A stretch of DNA of 64,000 bases from Mytilus galloprovincialis (GCF_965363235.1 NC_134844.1:48666872-48730871); one strand, 5' to 3'; positions 23,460 to 36,519 are shown, counted from the stretch's first letter. Notes: a model not told the origin generated them from the letters alone. A program made the numbers and translations.

Positions 23460-24240
23460 TGATCATATTTTCATTAAAATAGCTTTTTTCTTTAGCTTTG
23501 ACTCATTCGACATTAACAAAACGTAAAATAATTGTTTAACAAAACTTACGTAACGTTTCGTTCCACACATCAATATGCAGCATTTACAAGGTTAGTCCTA
23601 CATGTTACTAATTATCTGACCAAAGTATTGCTAATCTCTTATCTGATTCACCGTACTTTATATAGGTAGTAGAGGGAAATACTTAATCGACGGTTTAAAA
23701 CAGCGTTTTAGTCCTTATCTATTTATGACTAAACTTTGAATTTTTGGAAAACTATTATGTTTTACTTTCATAAAACGATGTTGACTGATTTATGGAAGTA
23801 GAGTTATTCAATATCTTTGGGTTTACATGTATTTTAAAAATGACACCACTAACACGCTTATAACTAAAAAGGTTGCCACTGCTGGTAGGTTTTTACCTAC
23901 TCGATGGTATCCTTAGTACAGTAGTCAGAACGTATATTGACATGAAATTTCATTGACATGGTCAACCTAAGATTTTGAATTTTTCGACATGTTCGAACAA
24001 AAAATGACTTTTTTTTAGTAAGATCTTAACTCCAAAGCAGTTGGCAAACTTTTTCTGAAATTTTAGTTCGCACTGCATCTTCGAAATGTATACGACTGTG
24101 ATACACGGGAGTTATCAATCTCTAATTTTCTATATAAGGACATGCCCTTATCAAGTCAAGTCAGGATAAAGACAATTGATTTCTATATTTTCTTGCACTT
24201 TGAAAACTACTGTCAACATAAGTTCACAGTAAAGAAATTG
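23460..24240 (-). repeat. Duplicated promoter module X, copy 2
   Basis: It is the best match to 28490-29230. In the minus sense it has a clean TATATAAAG (23657-23665), the following conserved GTACGGTGAATCAG block and a strong donor CGTTAC|GTAAGTTTT at 23550/23549. It could be an alternative upstream promoter and 5' exon for gene 1. Confidence 0.6.
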
Positions 24241-25152
24241 AACGAAAAACTATCAGTAGATAAAAAAACGGAACCAAAAGCAAACACCTGACATTCATTC
24301 CTAATAGAATTATGAAGAAAATTAAATATTAAACATATATAACTCACAATTTGAAGGGTCGCCAACAAGACGAATACAAGTAGTTAGTATTTCGTTGCAT
24401 ATCCTTTTTAACATACAAAAGAAAAGTATTAAAAACATTTGAAAGCTATTCGTGTGCTTATTGATGTACGAAATAAACATGTGTGTGAACTGTCTTAAAG
24501 CCAAACAAATATAATCAAAATTGCTATATCATTATTGTTATTACCTTTACTGCGCGCCCTGTTGCCGTACTCATTGAAAATCCAAAATTATAATTAGAAA
24601 AACTTAAGAGTTGATAAAAGGACAAAAAGTTTAGGAAATCAATAGGTTGGCTTTATATGTTATATTAATAACAGTTAGTATTTCGTTGGTAATGCTGAAG
24701 GACAGACGTGTGGAAAATCCTAAAACTGTTAAATCATTGATACTGTACCAAAAAGGACAAACACGAAAGTCAAATTCGGGCAAACAATCACAAAGTTGGC
24801 TAAATCTTTTATCACCGAAAGTTCAATTTATTGAATTTGATTTTCAGAAAGCAACAACTTACTTTAATTTCTTTACATTGTTATCATAAAAAAGTGTTCC
24901 AATTACGTATCAGTTTCAAGTGTTACATAATGATAACATATTGATTGATGACGTTTATCTTACGAAAATAAAACTAGTACACATGCATTGTTAAAGTTTG
25001 ACATGTACTAAATACAGTACTGATAATGGAATGTCTGAAAAAACAAATAGTGTTTATCAGGACTTATCAAAACAAAGCCACGAATAGGTTACAATATTCG
25101 TTTTGAAACAGGAAATAATACAGATAATGTTTTATAAGATTTATAAGAGCTT

Positions 25153-26825
25153 ATATAGGGTGAAAAAGGGGAACATTCAGAATTTAATCAAACTTGTTTT
25201 ATTTCACAGATTTTAAAGAAATTAACTCAAATATAAAGTTTTATAAATATTTAATGAAGATTAATAGAATCTTGGGCCTTAAATATGATGACTCAGCATA
25301 AATTCACAATTTAAAGTATGCATAGTTTACTTAAAGTCCTGGATACAAAATTAATTCATAATATTTGCATATTTTTAAGTTAAATTGCTAAGAAGTGCTT
25401 ATGTTTACTCTTCTTAGTCATTGAAACTCAAAGATCCTTCTTGAATATTATTTATGGGATGTTTGTGTCCTCTCGATAACCCAAAAGTTAGCCACCATGG
25501 CATAATAAATACAAGCTAGAAAAACAAAAATATCTCAAGAAAACTTACAATAGTGTGTTCTATCCTGGATATGTACTAAATATTCAAAATTGCTAGAAAC
25601 AGCAGAATGATTTAGGAAATTTGAGGCCCCAAGGGCAAGAAACATAGGAAATTGCCTACCCCCTGGGTCATAAAACAAATAATTTTACTTGTAAATGCTA
25701 TGATTTTATGATTTTAAAGCTCTTGATATAGAAAACAATAACTTTGCTTGGAAGTTATGCAAAAATCAGATGTTAGCATTCATCTCTATAACATTTTAAG
25801 TGAATTTAGTTCTCAGACTGGTATCTGCATACATACAACTATAGCAAATATGGCTTTGTTTAAACACTTCTAGTACATACATTAGCTAAATTGTGTCAGA
25901 TATATGGTTACAGATGATACTGTTGTGACCAGAATTCTAAATTGACCATTTGAGGCAGAAAATGTGTACTTTAATTGACAAATAGGCATACAGTAAGATG
26001 TGGAATGGAGACAGAGGCTGGATTGGATACTTTATATAATCTTGAATGTTGTAATGATTGATTGCTAAACATTACATTTATAGTATTCTGATATGCTTTC
26101 AATATGTTATCAAAACAGGTTTAAACAGGTTCTAGGCATTTTTTATCAGAAAATATACAAATAGGGTAGGCTGGCAATAATTAAAGTCTTGTTTTCAAAT
26201 TCTTTAAAAAATTGAAACAGGGGAGGGGGTATAAAATGTACAGTAAAGAAAAACTTAGAGTATACGCAGTGATCTTTTACGGCTATAATTCTGATAAATG
26301 AGTATTAATGTGAGAAAAACTGATTTTAGAGAGTTTTCTATTTGAATAAATGTTTGTATAGGTTGCACTTTGTAAATACACCTGTTTTCAAAACACGCCT
26401 CTTTTGGGGAGATCTTGAATATTCATAAAAAAAATTATTTTGTTTACATACTGGTTCCCAGTTATGCTCTCTGTGTTCCATCTCACAGAGACATAACGTG
26501 GGAATGTTACCAGTAAATAAACATGTGCATATTGTTTACATTGAAATCTGTGGTAACCTTTCATTCGAGGTAAGGGTAGTTGAGAAAATTAGTGTTAGTT
26601 TAAACTATGAGAAGTTCAGGGCATATAAACTTTGAAAATATGCCGCACAGCCCTATATTTTGACCTTTGAAAAAAATTGTGGTGCATATGAACTTTCAAT
26701 TATAGGATAAGATTTTTTTCAAAACTTCATAGTAAAAGTGGTACAGTTTTAGCCGTAAAAGGAGTTCCTGTGGGAAATTGCATTGTCAATATTTACAGAA
26801 TTGCAACCTATAATTTTGTGTTTAC
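25153..26825. mobile_element. 1.67-kb insertion in module Y copy A
   Basis: Its limits are set by comparison with the two uninterrupted Y copies. No open frame, reverse transcriptase or transposase signature is visible. The right-hand third carries its own inverted ends (26273 and 26762), so the insertion may be composite. The family is unknown. Confidence 0.5.
26273..26762. mobile_element. Possible MITE with CTTTTACGGCTA ends
   Basis: TCTTTTACGGCTATAA at 26273 faces TTTTAGCCGTAAAAGG ending at 26762, an inverted pair of about 16 bases with one or two mismatches. There is no coding content. It lies inside the larger insertion. Confidence 0.4.
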
Positions 26826-27029
26826 CGAAATTAGTTTTTGTCGCTAATAAATCAAAATTAAAACTCATTAGTCGAAAATAACTGACAACGCCTTGCCTAA
26901 AAAATAAAAGAGACAAACACACAAACAAACAAACAAACACACAACAGTTCATAAAACACAAAAAAGAAAACTAACAACTGACAATACAAACGACACTTGC
27001 TACTAACATGTTGCTGTACTACATTGAAT

Positions 27030-28490
27030 CATTTGTCTTAAGGTAAAACAGGAATACTTAAAATTACTATAGCATTAATGTTACAACATTTGCCCCACCA
27101 TGATGACAAATAATGTCACCTTGGTGTACTTGTTAGCGAACTTATTTAAACATCCAAAGCTGATTGGAAAAATTAAAAAGTTGATAAAACAAAAAAGACA
27201 AGATATTTAGTCAACGTCGGTAATATAATTAATTAGTTGGCTCAATGTGTTGAAATGATTACAATTCATACATCCTTTGTGATACTGGAGGAGTAAGGTA
27301 TTGAACATTTTTAACTCGGTAAAACATCGAAGTGCTTAAAACCAAAAAGGACAAAAATGATAGTCAAATTCGGGCAAATAATCACAAAATTGGATTGTTA
27401 CGGTTTAATGTTGTATGGGCTTTGCTCATAGTTGACAGCCGTACGGTGACCTATAGTTGTTAATTTCTGTGTCATTTTGGTGTTTTGTTGAGAGTTATCT
27501 CATTGGAAAAATACCGCATCTTTTTTTTTATATTAACTTGTTGTAAATATATTCCTCGTACTTCAAAAATGGCATGGGCTTCTTTCATAACACAGACGGT
27601 TGCAATTTTATAAAATGTCGGAGAAATACACATTTTATATCATAAAAAATTCAATGTATTGACTCTAATTTCCAGAAAGCAACAACCTACTTTCATTTCT
27701 GTATGTTGTTATCATAAGAGTTCGACTAAAGTATCTGTATCAAGTGTTGCAAGACGTTTATCTTATGAAAAGAGAACAATACAAATTCGTTGTCAAAGTT
27801 TGACATGCACTTAATACAGTATTGCTAATAAAACACATGCAATTAACCATAAAAGGTTATGGCATGACTTACAAAATGTTATGCTTACCAAGGTTAGTCC
27901 TTTAAAAGATATCGGGAAATTAAAAACTATCCATTAGGTATCTGAATAATTTATTACTTCGGGTTTTTTTAAGTACGGACACGAATTGGTTACAATATTC
28001 GTTTTGAAAAGAAATAACACAGATTATGATTTATCAGACCTTTTGACTTTACACTTACCAATAGCAGTAGATATTTGTCGCTAGTTAATAGAAAATCAAA
28101 CTCATAAGTCAAAATTAACTGTCAATGCCATGGATAAGAACAAATGATTCAAACAAACAAACTAACAAACAACAGAACATAAAACACAAGAAAACCCTAA
28201 CGGCTAATCAGCACAAACAACACCAAAACTTGGGGGTGAAGTTATGTATTCTATGAACACGTGCTACTATAATATCCTTGTATAACATTGAATCATAAAG
28301 TGAATTTCTGGACGAGACTCTATAGAACCAAACGTCTTTAATGTACCGACATAGGTGTAGATAAAAGAAAAAAACGTAGAAAAATATTGTAATAAACCTG
28401 TCCTAGTTCTTGACATAGTTGTATTATATAAATATTTGTAAATCATCAAAAAAAGAATTCCTATTACACTTTTAGTATAATAATAGTCGT
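27030..28490. repeat. Duplicated module Y, copy B
   Basis: It is similar to 30220-31640 over most of its length ('ccaccatgat', 'tgatactggaggag.aaggtattg', 'ttacaatattcgttttga', the AAAC-rich tail and 'ttgtattatataaata'). It carries a repeat B insertion at 27405. Confidence 0.65.
27405..27530 (+). repeat. Mussel dispersed repeat B fragment
   Basis: 'atgggctttgctcat', 'cgtacggtgacctatagttg' and 'tctcattgg..aataccgcatc' mark the 3' part of repeat B, inserted in Y copy B but absent from copy C. Confidence 0.65.
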
Positions 28491-29230
28491 GTTTTATAAA
28501 TTATAATCGATACACTTTACTCATAATCATAGATTAAAAACTATCTATTATCGATCAATGTTTCTATCTTTTTCTTTGTTTATGTTTTACCAATTATCAA
28601 ATCAAGTATATACACCTCTTATCTGAATCACTGTAATTAATATACGTAGAAGAGGGAAATACATAATCGACCGTAGAAAACCGGTGTTTTTTGTCCTTAT
28701 CTATTTATGAATACACTTTGTATTTTCGGAAAATCTGGATTACTTTTCCTTAAATCTATAAAACGACGTTGATAGATTGCTGGAAACAGGGTCGTTTATA
28801 TATTAAGGTTGAAATGTGTTCTACAAATGAAACTATTAACACGCATATTACATCATATAAGGATACCCATGTTAGTGGAGTAGTCCTACCCAATGGTATT
28901 ATCAGTCCAGTAGTCAGAACATGTGTTGACATGATTTATCATTGACTTTGTCGAACTAAAATTTTGAATTTTTGGCATCCAAAATACTGTCTTTTCAAGT
29001 AACAGATTATTTCCAAAGTATTTGGCAAAATCGATCGGCATTGTTTAGTCCGCGCTGCATCTTCAAAATGTATACGACTGTGATACATGTGAGCTATCAA
29101 ACTGGGTTTAACTTTAATTTTCTATGTAATGAAATGCCCGTATAAAGTCATGATTATGACAGGGTTTTTTTCATTATTTTGGCTCACAGTTTGTAAACTG
29201 CGGTTAAAAGTAATATCACAGTAAAAAAAT
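28490..29230 (-). repeat. Duplicated promoter module X, copy 3
   Basis: It follows Y copy B directly. It keeps most X landmarks, including 'gtccttatctatttatga', 'cagtccagtagtcagaac' and 'gcatcttcaaaatgtatacg', but the TATA and donor are less clear than in copies 1 and 2. A short start of a fourth X is seen at about 31650-31740. Confidence 0.6.
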
Positions 29231-29510
29231 TGAATAACATACTGATTACAATAATAAGAATGTATTTGCTTTTTATATACTTACTCTAGTTTTAAATTTG
29301 GATAAATATAAAACATTTGGGCTAGTCGGTATGTATGTTTTTCATTCTTGCGCCATTAACGATTTTTGATTTTTTATGAAAGATACTGTCTTAACAGAAT
29401 TATAAGACTTGCATTTCATTAAATAATATAAACGAAAAGCGTGTTTTCAATATTGAATTTCAAATAACAGCAAACACAAATGTTCGTTGTTTTTGTGTGA
29501 TTTCTTTACT

Positions 29511-29533
29511 GGGGGCGGGGGGAGGGTAGGGGG
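29511..29533 (+). other. G-quadruplex-type tract
   Basis: GGGGGCGGGGGGAGGG followed by TAGGGGG gives four G-runs of three or more with loops of 1-2 bases, within the usual G4 motif. It is isolated in very AT-rich DNA. Confidence 0.7.
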
Positions 29534-29574
29534 TATTAACTGTAGTTTTTAAAGTGTGCACCAAAGTATAGTAA

Positions 29575-29720
29575 AAACATAACAGAATATTGAGGGAAAT
29601 GCAAACACTCCTTTCTAAAATGGCAAAATCAATCCCAATTCACATCAACAAATAGAAAACAACCGGCATAATCCTGACTTAATACGGAAGTATCCTTATG
29701 TAGAAAACTAAATATTAAAC
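29575..29720 (+). repeat. Mussel dispersed repeat D
   Basis: 'aaatggcaaaatcaa', 'cacatcaacaaatag', 'cggcataatcctgactta' and 'ttatgtagaaaa' occur in family order. Confidence 0.5.
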
Positions 29721-30219
29721 ATTTTTTATAGCTGACATGTGTAAGTTTCGTATACTTTGGGGTCTATTTTTAACATCATTGAACAAATGTACCCTTGAGA
29801 AATATAAGTAATTCGTTTTTTCTTACATTTGCCTTTTTTCATGCAAACGAAAAGTATGAAGATGGTATATAACTCAGATGCTTATCATTTAAAGAGAGTT
29901 GAATTGTATTGTCATTAAAACATTATTGGAAATACATTGTATATTCATTTCGAATCGGAGAGTAGAAATGACCTTGATGAATTAAAAAAAAATATAAAGA
30001 AAACAATAATCAACATTAGCAATGTAACAAAACACAGAAAACAACCAAATTCAACAACACAGACAGCACGTTTTTTTAATTCATAGACAAGAATCAAATC
30101 TGTCTTTACGCTTTGGATATGCTTTGTAAGTTCTCCATCTTTTGTTGGATAATCATATGATTATCCAAAACATATGAAAACGTATAAACAACTTTAAAAG
30201 ATTAAACAATGTAACCATT

Positions 30220-31640
30220 GTGATCATGTTGGTGCACGAAATAATCATTTGTTTTAACGGTTTTAAGTAAAACAGGATTATTTCAAATTACTATATCATT
30301 AGTGTAACTACGTTTGATCCACCATGATATCAACTGATGTCCTCTTGTTGATGCTTTTGAACGAACGTATTTAAAAATCCAAAGCTGTTTAAAAGAATTA
30401 AAAGTTGATAAAACCCAAAAGGACAAGATGTTTAGCGAACGTCGGTCAACAAATTAATAAGTTGGCTCAGTATCTTGAAATAAATGACAATTCATATATC
30501 CTTTGATACTGGAGGAGAAAGGTATTGACTTGGGTAAAACATCGAAGTGATTGAAACAAGAAAGGACAAACATGATAGTAAAATTCAGGCAAATAATCAC
30601 AACATTGGTTTATCTTGTTGTAAATGTATTCCTCGCACTTACAAAACAACGACACGGGCTTGGAAGCAGTTTCGAAAAATGTTGTAGAAAACACATTTTA
30701 TGTTATGTAAAGTTCAATCTATTGAATTTGATTTCCATAAAACAACAACCTACTTTCATTTCTGTACGTTGTTATCATAAACTAGAGTTCGACTTAATTA
30801 GCTGTGTCAAGTGTTGCATAATGATAACATATTGATTGATGACGTTTATCTTATGAAAATAAAACTAGTACAAATGCATTGTCAAATTTTGACATTTACT
30901 GAATACAGTACTGATAATGAAACGCCTGAAATAAACAAATAGGTTATATCATGACTTTTCAAATAGAATACAAACCAAGGTTAACCCGATCATTGAAAAG
31001 AGATTGTGAAAGAACATTGGACATTTCATTCGCCAAATTCGTTGCATACATGTCATCGATTTTCTTCAGGTATTCAAGGGATAAATTACTTTATTTTTTA
31101 ATCAAGGACACGAATAGGTTACAATATTTGTTTTGAAGCAGGAAATAATACAGATTATGTTTTATAAGATGTATAAGAGCTTTTGACTGTGCGTATACAT
31201 GTACTAATATCAGTATTTGTAGCTATGAAATGAAAATTCAAACTCATAAGTCGAACCTAACTGACAACGCCTTTGCTAAAATATAAAAGAGACAAACAAA
31301 CAAACAAACAACACCACATAAAAAACAAAAAAGGAAACTAACGACTGAGCAACACAAACCACACCACACACTATGGATTGAAATTATGTAATCTATGTTC
31401 AAGTGCTACTATAATGTCCTTGTATTACATTGACTCATACAGTGATTTTCTAGATGCGACTTTAGAAAACCAAACGTCCCTAATGCACCAACATAATTGT
31501 ATATAAAAGAAAAAACGGAGAAAAATATTGTAATAAACCAGTCCTAGTTCTTAACATAGTTGTATTAGATAAATACTAGTACAACATCAGGAAAAGAGTT
31601 CACATTGCGGTTTTTAGTCTTCTAATAGTCGTTTTAATCA
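30220..31640. repeat. Duplicated module Y, copy C
   Basis: It matches copies A and B (see 24460 and 27030). The open frames inside (61-94 codons) are not conserved between copies, which argues against coding. Confidence 0.65.
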
Positions 31641-32173
31641 ATTATAAACGATACAATTAAATCATAATAATATATAAAAGACCATCTCTTATCGTCTATT
31701 GTTGCTATCCTTTTGTATGTTTATATTCATCTGCTACAAATGAAAATCACTACATCAAGCAAATATTGTGCTATAAATCCAAGTCCAACCCAAACTTCGT
31801 CGGAAAGTTCAATTCAAATTATAACATTATAATTAATCTAGCTTTTAGCTTCCTCTAAATTTCATAATGAAAATTCAATCTGACTATAAATGAAATGTAC
31901 GGAAACAAATGTTATATAAAATATACTACAAAGAAAATATTCCGATACAATATATTGATTGTAGTATGATTGATTGGATGTGATTAATAATATGATTGAA
32001 AGATAATTGTATACATACTAAAATGTGTTGTATGTTCAACTTCTCATATGTAAATTCATGTCACTAGAATAGTTATAGACGTTATAAAATCCAAACAATT
32101 GTTTGTATAGCGTAGGATTTCATGAATGCAAACATTGAAACATAATTGAAACTGTTTGTCATATTATCATTTA

Positions 32174-35020
32174 TTAAACTGACAGCAACGCCAGTTTCAA
32201 GTTATGAATTTCCGTAGGGATGTTCTTCTCGTCGGTGAAATCAAAGTACAATAACTGTTCAGAATCTATTTCTGGCGGCACATCACAATTATCCAGTAAA
32301 ATAACCAATAGAATGCCATGTCTTTTCTTTAACGTTTCTGTAATTATTGACTTCAGCACGCACCATTCTCTGGTCAACAAATCATTTGAAAGAACGAGTA
32401 TGACATTTCGACTTTTATTGATACCGTTAATGGTCGTCTCCAATAACGTTGAACAGGAGTCATATGTGATAACTTCAGGACAAGCTAAAACGAGTAAAAA
32501 CTATAAAATGTATCAAACATTATTAAGATAGTTAGATTTAATGGTTGGGCCTTCGTTTTTTTATATTTTGTCATTTTTTATTGACTACCTCCTCATTAAT
32601 TTACTCGGATATCGGTACATTAGTTGAACTGCTTAACAAGATATAGTCTGACCAATGGTTTGACTCTATAAGAGAGGTATGAACATCGTCTCCCTGTTAT
32701 TGTATGTCAATTCTAAGAATGTGTTTTCAAAAAACTGACAAAGTAAATCTGACGTCCCTATTCATAATTAGTTTTAGGTTGATCATACATATAAATCACA
32801 ATGAACCATTTTAGAAAATCAAAAACAAATTACTTTATTTTAATTATAAAAGATTATATCCTTATAATTTCAAATTTCAAATGGTAATATCTATAACCAT
32901 ATTACTTTAATATAGCTTAAACATACCTGTAAATGTCATATCATTATAAAGCATTTGAGTGCTCAACTGCTTCTTAAGAAAACATTCAATCCAACCAGAA
33001 TTTTCATGACTCATGATGGCAAAATAGTCATATTCAAAGTTCAGATGATCACTCGCTGGCTCAATTACTGGGTGAGGGAAGCTTGAGGTTCTCCAATCAT
33101 ATTCTATGTTTCCTGTAGACGATGTGTATTGGTATTTTCTAAACTGACGGACTGAAATAAGGATTCTTTTTAATAAAACGTTCTTCAAATACTCGGCTAT
33201 TTCAACCTGCTTTGTTGTTAGTGGAAATGTTTTTAAAAAGTCAAGAAATCTCAAAAGCTTTCCAAGATATTCATTCCAAAGATTGTTTGGTACTAAAGTA
33301 TTAACAAATTCTAAATCAATCAGTTTGCTTGCAATACACGTTAATGCATTAATAAACTCTATATAAACAGATGCTGTCTCTTCTAATCTCAGAATACAAA
33401 GGCACAATTTTGTAACATTACCAATTGCACGTTTGTAATCTGAGAGTAGGAATGCTCTTTTATGCCATTCTAAAGCGGTTCGAAATTCGCCCATGTCATA
33501 GTGAATAGTTCCAATTGCGAATGCTTGGAAATACGTTTGACCCTTTGCGCAGATATATTGATTCAGATAATCTAGAGCAATATAAAGGTATTCTTTGTTT
33601 GTTACAGCTTTTGGTCCGTATAAGAAAAATTTCGGATATTTCGCAAGTCGTTGACAAATTTCAGCAACTTTACATACGTCATTTCCTTTCAAATTAACAA
33701 GTATTGCTGCTTTTCCGTCTTCCAATGCCTTCTGTAAAAAATTATATCTACTGACATTAGAAATATTTTTCAAGATTGACATTTCAAAGTAGACGTTCAT
33801 TCGTACGGAAAAGTTGAGACGGTCCATACGAGGGTTCAGTGATAGTGATAAGGATAGTGCTGTGTCCGCCTCAGTAAGATATCTAAGTTTTTGATTTTCC
33901 GGTGTTTCAGGCCTAAACTTACACCTGAAGAGCAAGCTTTTTCCTTTACGATTAAGAACAATCTCATCGTGTGCATGTTCAGCATTTGCATAATCAAAAG
34001 CAGATAGCGGATCCTTCATAAGAACTTGGAATATTTCATCATTTGATAATGGACTATGCTTTAAATCTCCCTGGTGGACTTCCTTGCGGGTCACGAGTCT
34101 GTGACCAATGCAAGCATATGCACGTGCCCTATAGACGGCATAGCTTTTATTATCTTTAAGTAGATTTCCAAGAACCGACAGATACAATTCACATGCTTTA
34201 ATATCGTTTGTACTTGAAATGAGCGTCACACTATTGCAAGCTCGTGCAAAATAATATTTCCATATGTAAACATGTTCTTTGAGATATGCAGTATTTTCAA
34301 GGTGGTCTATCCCTTTTTTGAACAGCATCATGCTTGATGTCTTTCCATAACAAACATTGTCTTTAGTTTTACAGTTGAGTGAACGATACAGCATTTGTTG
34401 GGCAATGATTGTGTGTTTCGAGGCCTGGCAAAGAAGATCGTGTTTCTTCCCAACAGATATATTCTTTTCTAACTGCATACGTTGCAAGGAATCAGCCAAT
34501 TTGTGCTGAGCTTCAAATTCGTTTTGGGATAATTCGTCACATAATACAGCATAACCTTGTTCAAGAACGCACACTGCTTTTTCTTTAATATCATTAGGAT
34601 CATTGCTTATCAATATTTCATTAGTTGTCTCATATATCGCAACAGCTTTGTCGTCTGCATTTATAGTTCTGTATAAGACTGCAAGGTCAGCTAATGTATT
34701 CAAGTGCTTTGGGTTCGCTTTGATATTTTGTTCAACCTTTTCAATATTGTGAGCTATGCGCCGGCGGTTTTGTAATGGATTATCCAGTAATGTTAACATT
34801 AAATCAATAACAGCATGGACTATTTGATGTTCTTCCTGTTTTGCAGCAAGTAAAGATATTTTTGTATGTTCAATTTGCACATGGTCAAGGTACATCAAGT
34901 TTAATTTCATCGAGAAAAGACCAGGGTTTATATCTTTTAATTCGGGCTCTATTCCATGTTTCTCTATTTCGTGTGTCGAATTTCTTTTAGGGATAGACAT
35001 TTTTAATAAAACTTTAATTT
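32174..35020 (-). CDS. TPR (TTC22-like)-TIR protein, gene 2, intact
   Basis: Exon 35020-32927 starts after an acceptor (TTTTTTTTACAG), carries ATG at 35000 and ends at donor ACAG|GTATGT. Exon 32484-32174 follows an acceptor CGTTTTAG. The phase-1 join predicts about 794 residues. Residues 1-650 are helix-rich with degenerate TPR-like pairs. LADLAVLYRTINADDKAVAIYE is the clearest unit, and motifs such as CVLEQGYA and DPLSAFDYAN recall TTC22, which is known by memory only. The TIR domain begins near FDYFAIMSHENSGWI, spans the intron, and includes KSRNVILVLSNDLLTREWC and FDFTDE. By eye the Glu in LLETT falls one place from SARM1's catalytic Glu, so a signalling adaptor is likelier than an NADase. 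No signal peptide or membrane segment is evident, so it is probably cytosolic. Confidence 0.85.
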
Positions 35021-35514
35021 CTGTAAAAAAAAGAATTTGTTATTTTAAAAATCAAAAGAGACAAAAGTAGCTTTATGTTTATAAAATCTATAAATAAGAC
35101 CCAGTTAAAAACCATGGAATAACTTAAAATCTATTACATCTTTTATAAGATCATGTGCAAGATAATAGAGTTATTGACCAGCAGCGGCATCGACAATGTA
35201 TTTGTAAATAAACTCACCAAGGATATCAGGATGCGCGCTTAGTCTATAAAAGAATCATCAATGGCGTTCCAATCCAAAAAAGTTAAAAGACTAAACAAAG
35301 TACTGTTATTTCAGAAATTATTGCGAGGTTTCTATTATTGCGAAAAATGCGACAGCGTTGTAAATGCGTTGTAAATGCAATAATTTAAACTCGCATTTTG
35401 AAATATTTTATATGAACTAAACAGGATTTTTCTCAAAATTGTAAAAATTTAAATCGCATTTCACTCTAAAATGACAAAATCGTAATAATAAATGCATGCA
35501 ATAATTTCTGAATT

Positions 35515-35745
35515 TACAGTACTACGAAGTAAACAGGATTATAATTTAGTACGCCATAGGCGCGTTTCGTTTACATAAGACTCATCAGTGACGCTCATAT
35601 CAAAACATTTATAAAGCTAAACCAAAGTACAAAGTTGAAGAATATTGAGGATTCAAAAGTCAAAAAAGTTGTGCCAAATACGGCTAAGGTAATCTATGCC
35701 TGGAATACTTCAGTGACGATCAAATCAAAATGGTAAGCTGTTTCT
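35515..35745 (-). repeat. Mussel dispersed repeat C
   Basis: 'attataatttagtacgcca', 'cgcgtttcgtttacataaga' and 'ctcatcagtgacgctcat' are the reverse complement of the family core. It sits between the 5' exon and coding exon of TPR-TIR gene 2, so would be intronic. A related piece lies at 35140-35240. Confidence 0.6.
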
Positions 35746-35832
35746 TGTTTAAGTTTAATTAACTTAGATGTATATAGTTATGTTGTTCATTATACTTTAA
35801 CAAGACTTATAACTGTGTTATAATCGACTTAC

Positions 35833-35942
35833 CAGTGCTCACACCATGATGAATCAGTTATTTCAATTGATATTTCAGCAGCGCTTTGATGAGAAAACTA
35901 GTAACAGATACAGTACCAATCAGTCCCCCGATATATATTTAA
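35833..35942 (-). promoter_or_regulatory. Candidate promoter and 5' exon of TPR-TIR gene 2
   Basis: In the minus sense TTAAATATATAT (TATA-like, 35931-35942) lies about 100 bases before a strong donor CACTG|GTAAGTCG at 35833/35832. The short exon has only an ATG closed after one further codon, so it would be untranslated. The next acceptor is at 35020, giving an 812-base first intron. Confidence 0.5.
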
Positions 35943-36519
35943 CACTGGATGTTCGCCTTTTATACTGATATAAGACAACTTTTTTTGAGGATCAAAGTTT
36001 GAATTTCAGTTTTATATTTCCAAAAATATGATATCTGTTCTTGATTATTTATTTGTATTTTTAGAAAATGTTATGCACTTGATAGTATATGTATCCTTCA
36101 AGTCACCTGATGCCGATAAAAAGATATAAACAACATGTGTACTTTATTTTTATTTATAAACACTAGATAACAAGGTATGTTTGTTTTCATACACGCATTT
36201 ATACTATTTTGCTATACCTGAATATGAATTTTGAATACAGAAATATGATAATCCATGGCCTTTTCTAATCCCGCAAACAAATCATTGCTAAAGTGGGACG
36301 TTCGTTTCGTTGATTGGATGTATACAGACGCAGCCACGTGAAGTAGGAATTATGGTGTTAACTCAATGCTTTATAATGGAAGAACAATGAAGAAAGCTAG
36401 TCGTCTTGTAGATTTGAACATCATTGAAACATCTAACTAAGGACTTGTGAAAAATACACATAAAAACAGAATATTGCTATTACACTAATATTTTTCAAAC
36501 AACACATATTATAAAATTG

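Larger units (their letters stand above)
24460..27020. repeat. Duplicated module Y, copy A (interrupted)
   Basis: 24460-25152 and 26826-27020 together match the Y copies at 27030-28490 and 30220-31640. Anchors are 'tgataacatattgattgatg', 'acgtttatctta', 'aataggttacaatattcg' and the AAAC-rich tail. The 1.67 kb in between is extra. Confidence 0.65.
29231..30219. other. Spacer with G-rich tract and repeat D
   Basis: Between X copy 3 and Y copy C I find only the G-rich tract at 29511 and a repeat D copy at 29575. No gene is seen. Confidence 0.4.

Noticed and set aside
35192-35218. Possible micro-exon (TTTTATAG acceptor, TTG|GTGAGTT donor) upstream of TPR-TIR gene 2
   Set aside because: The surrounding words look like part of a mussel dispersed repeat, so the splice-like signals are probably coincidental.
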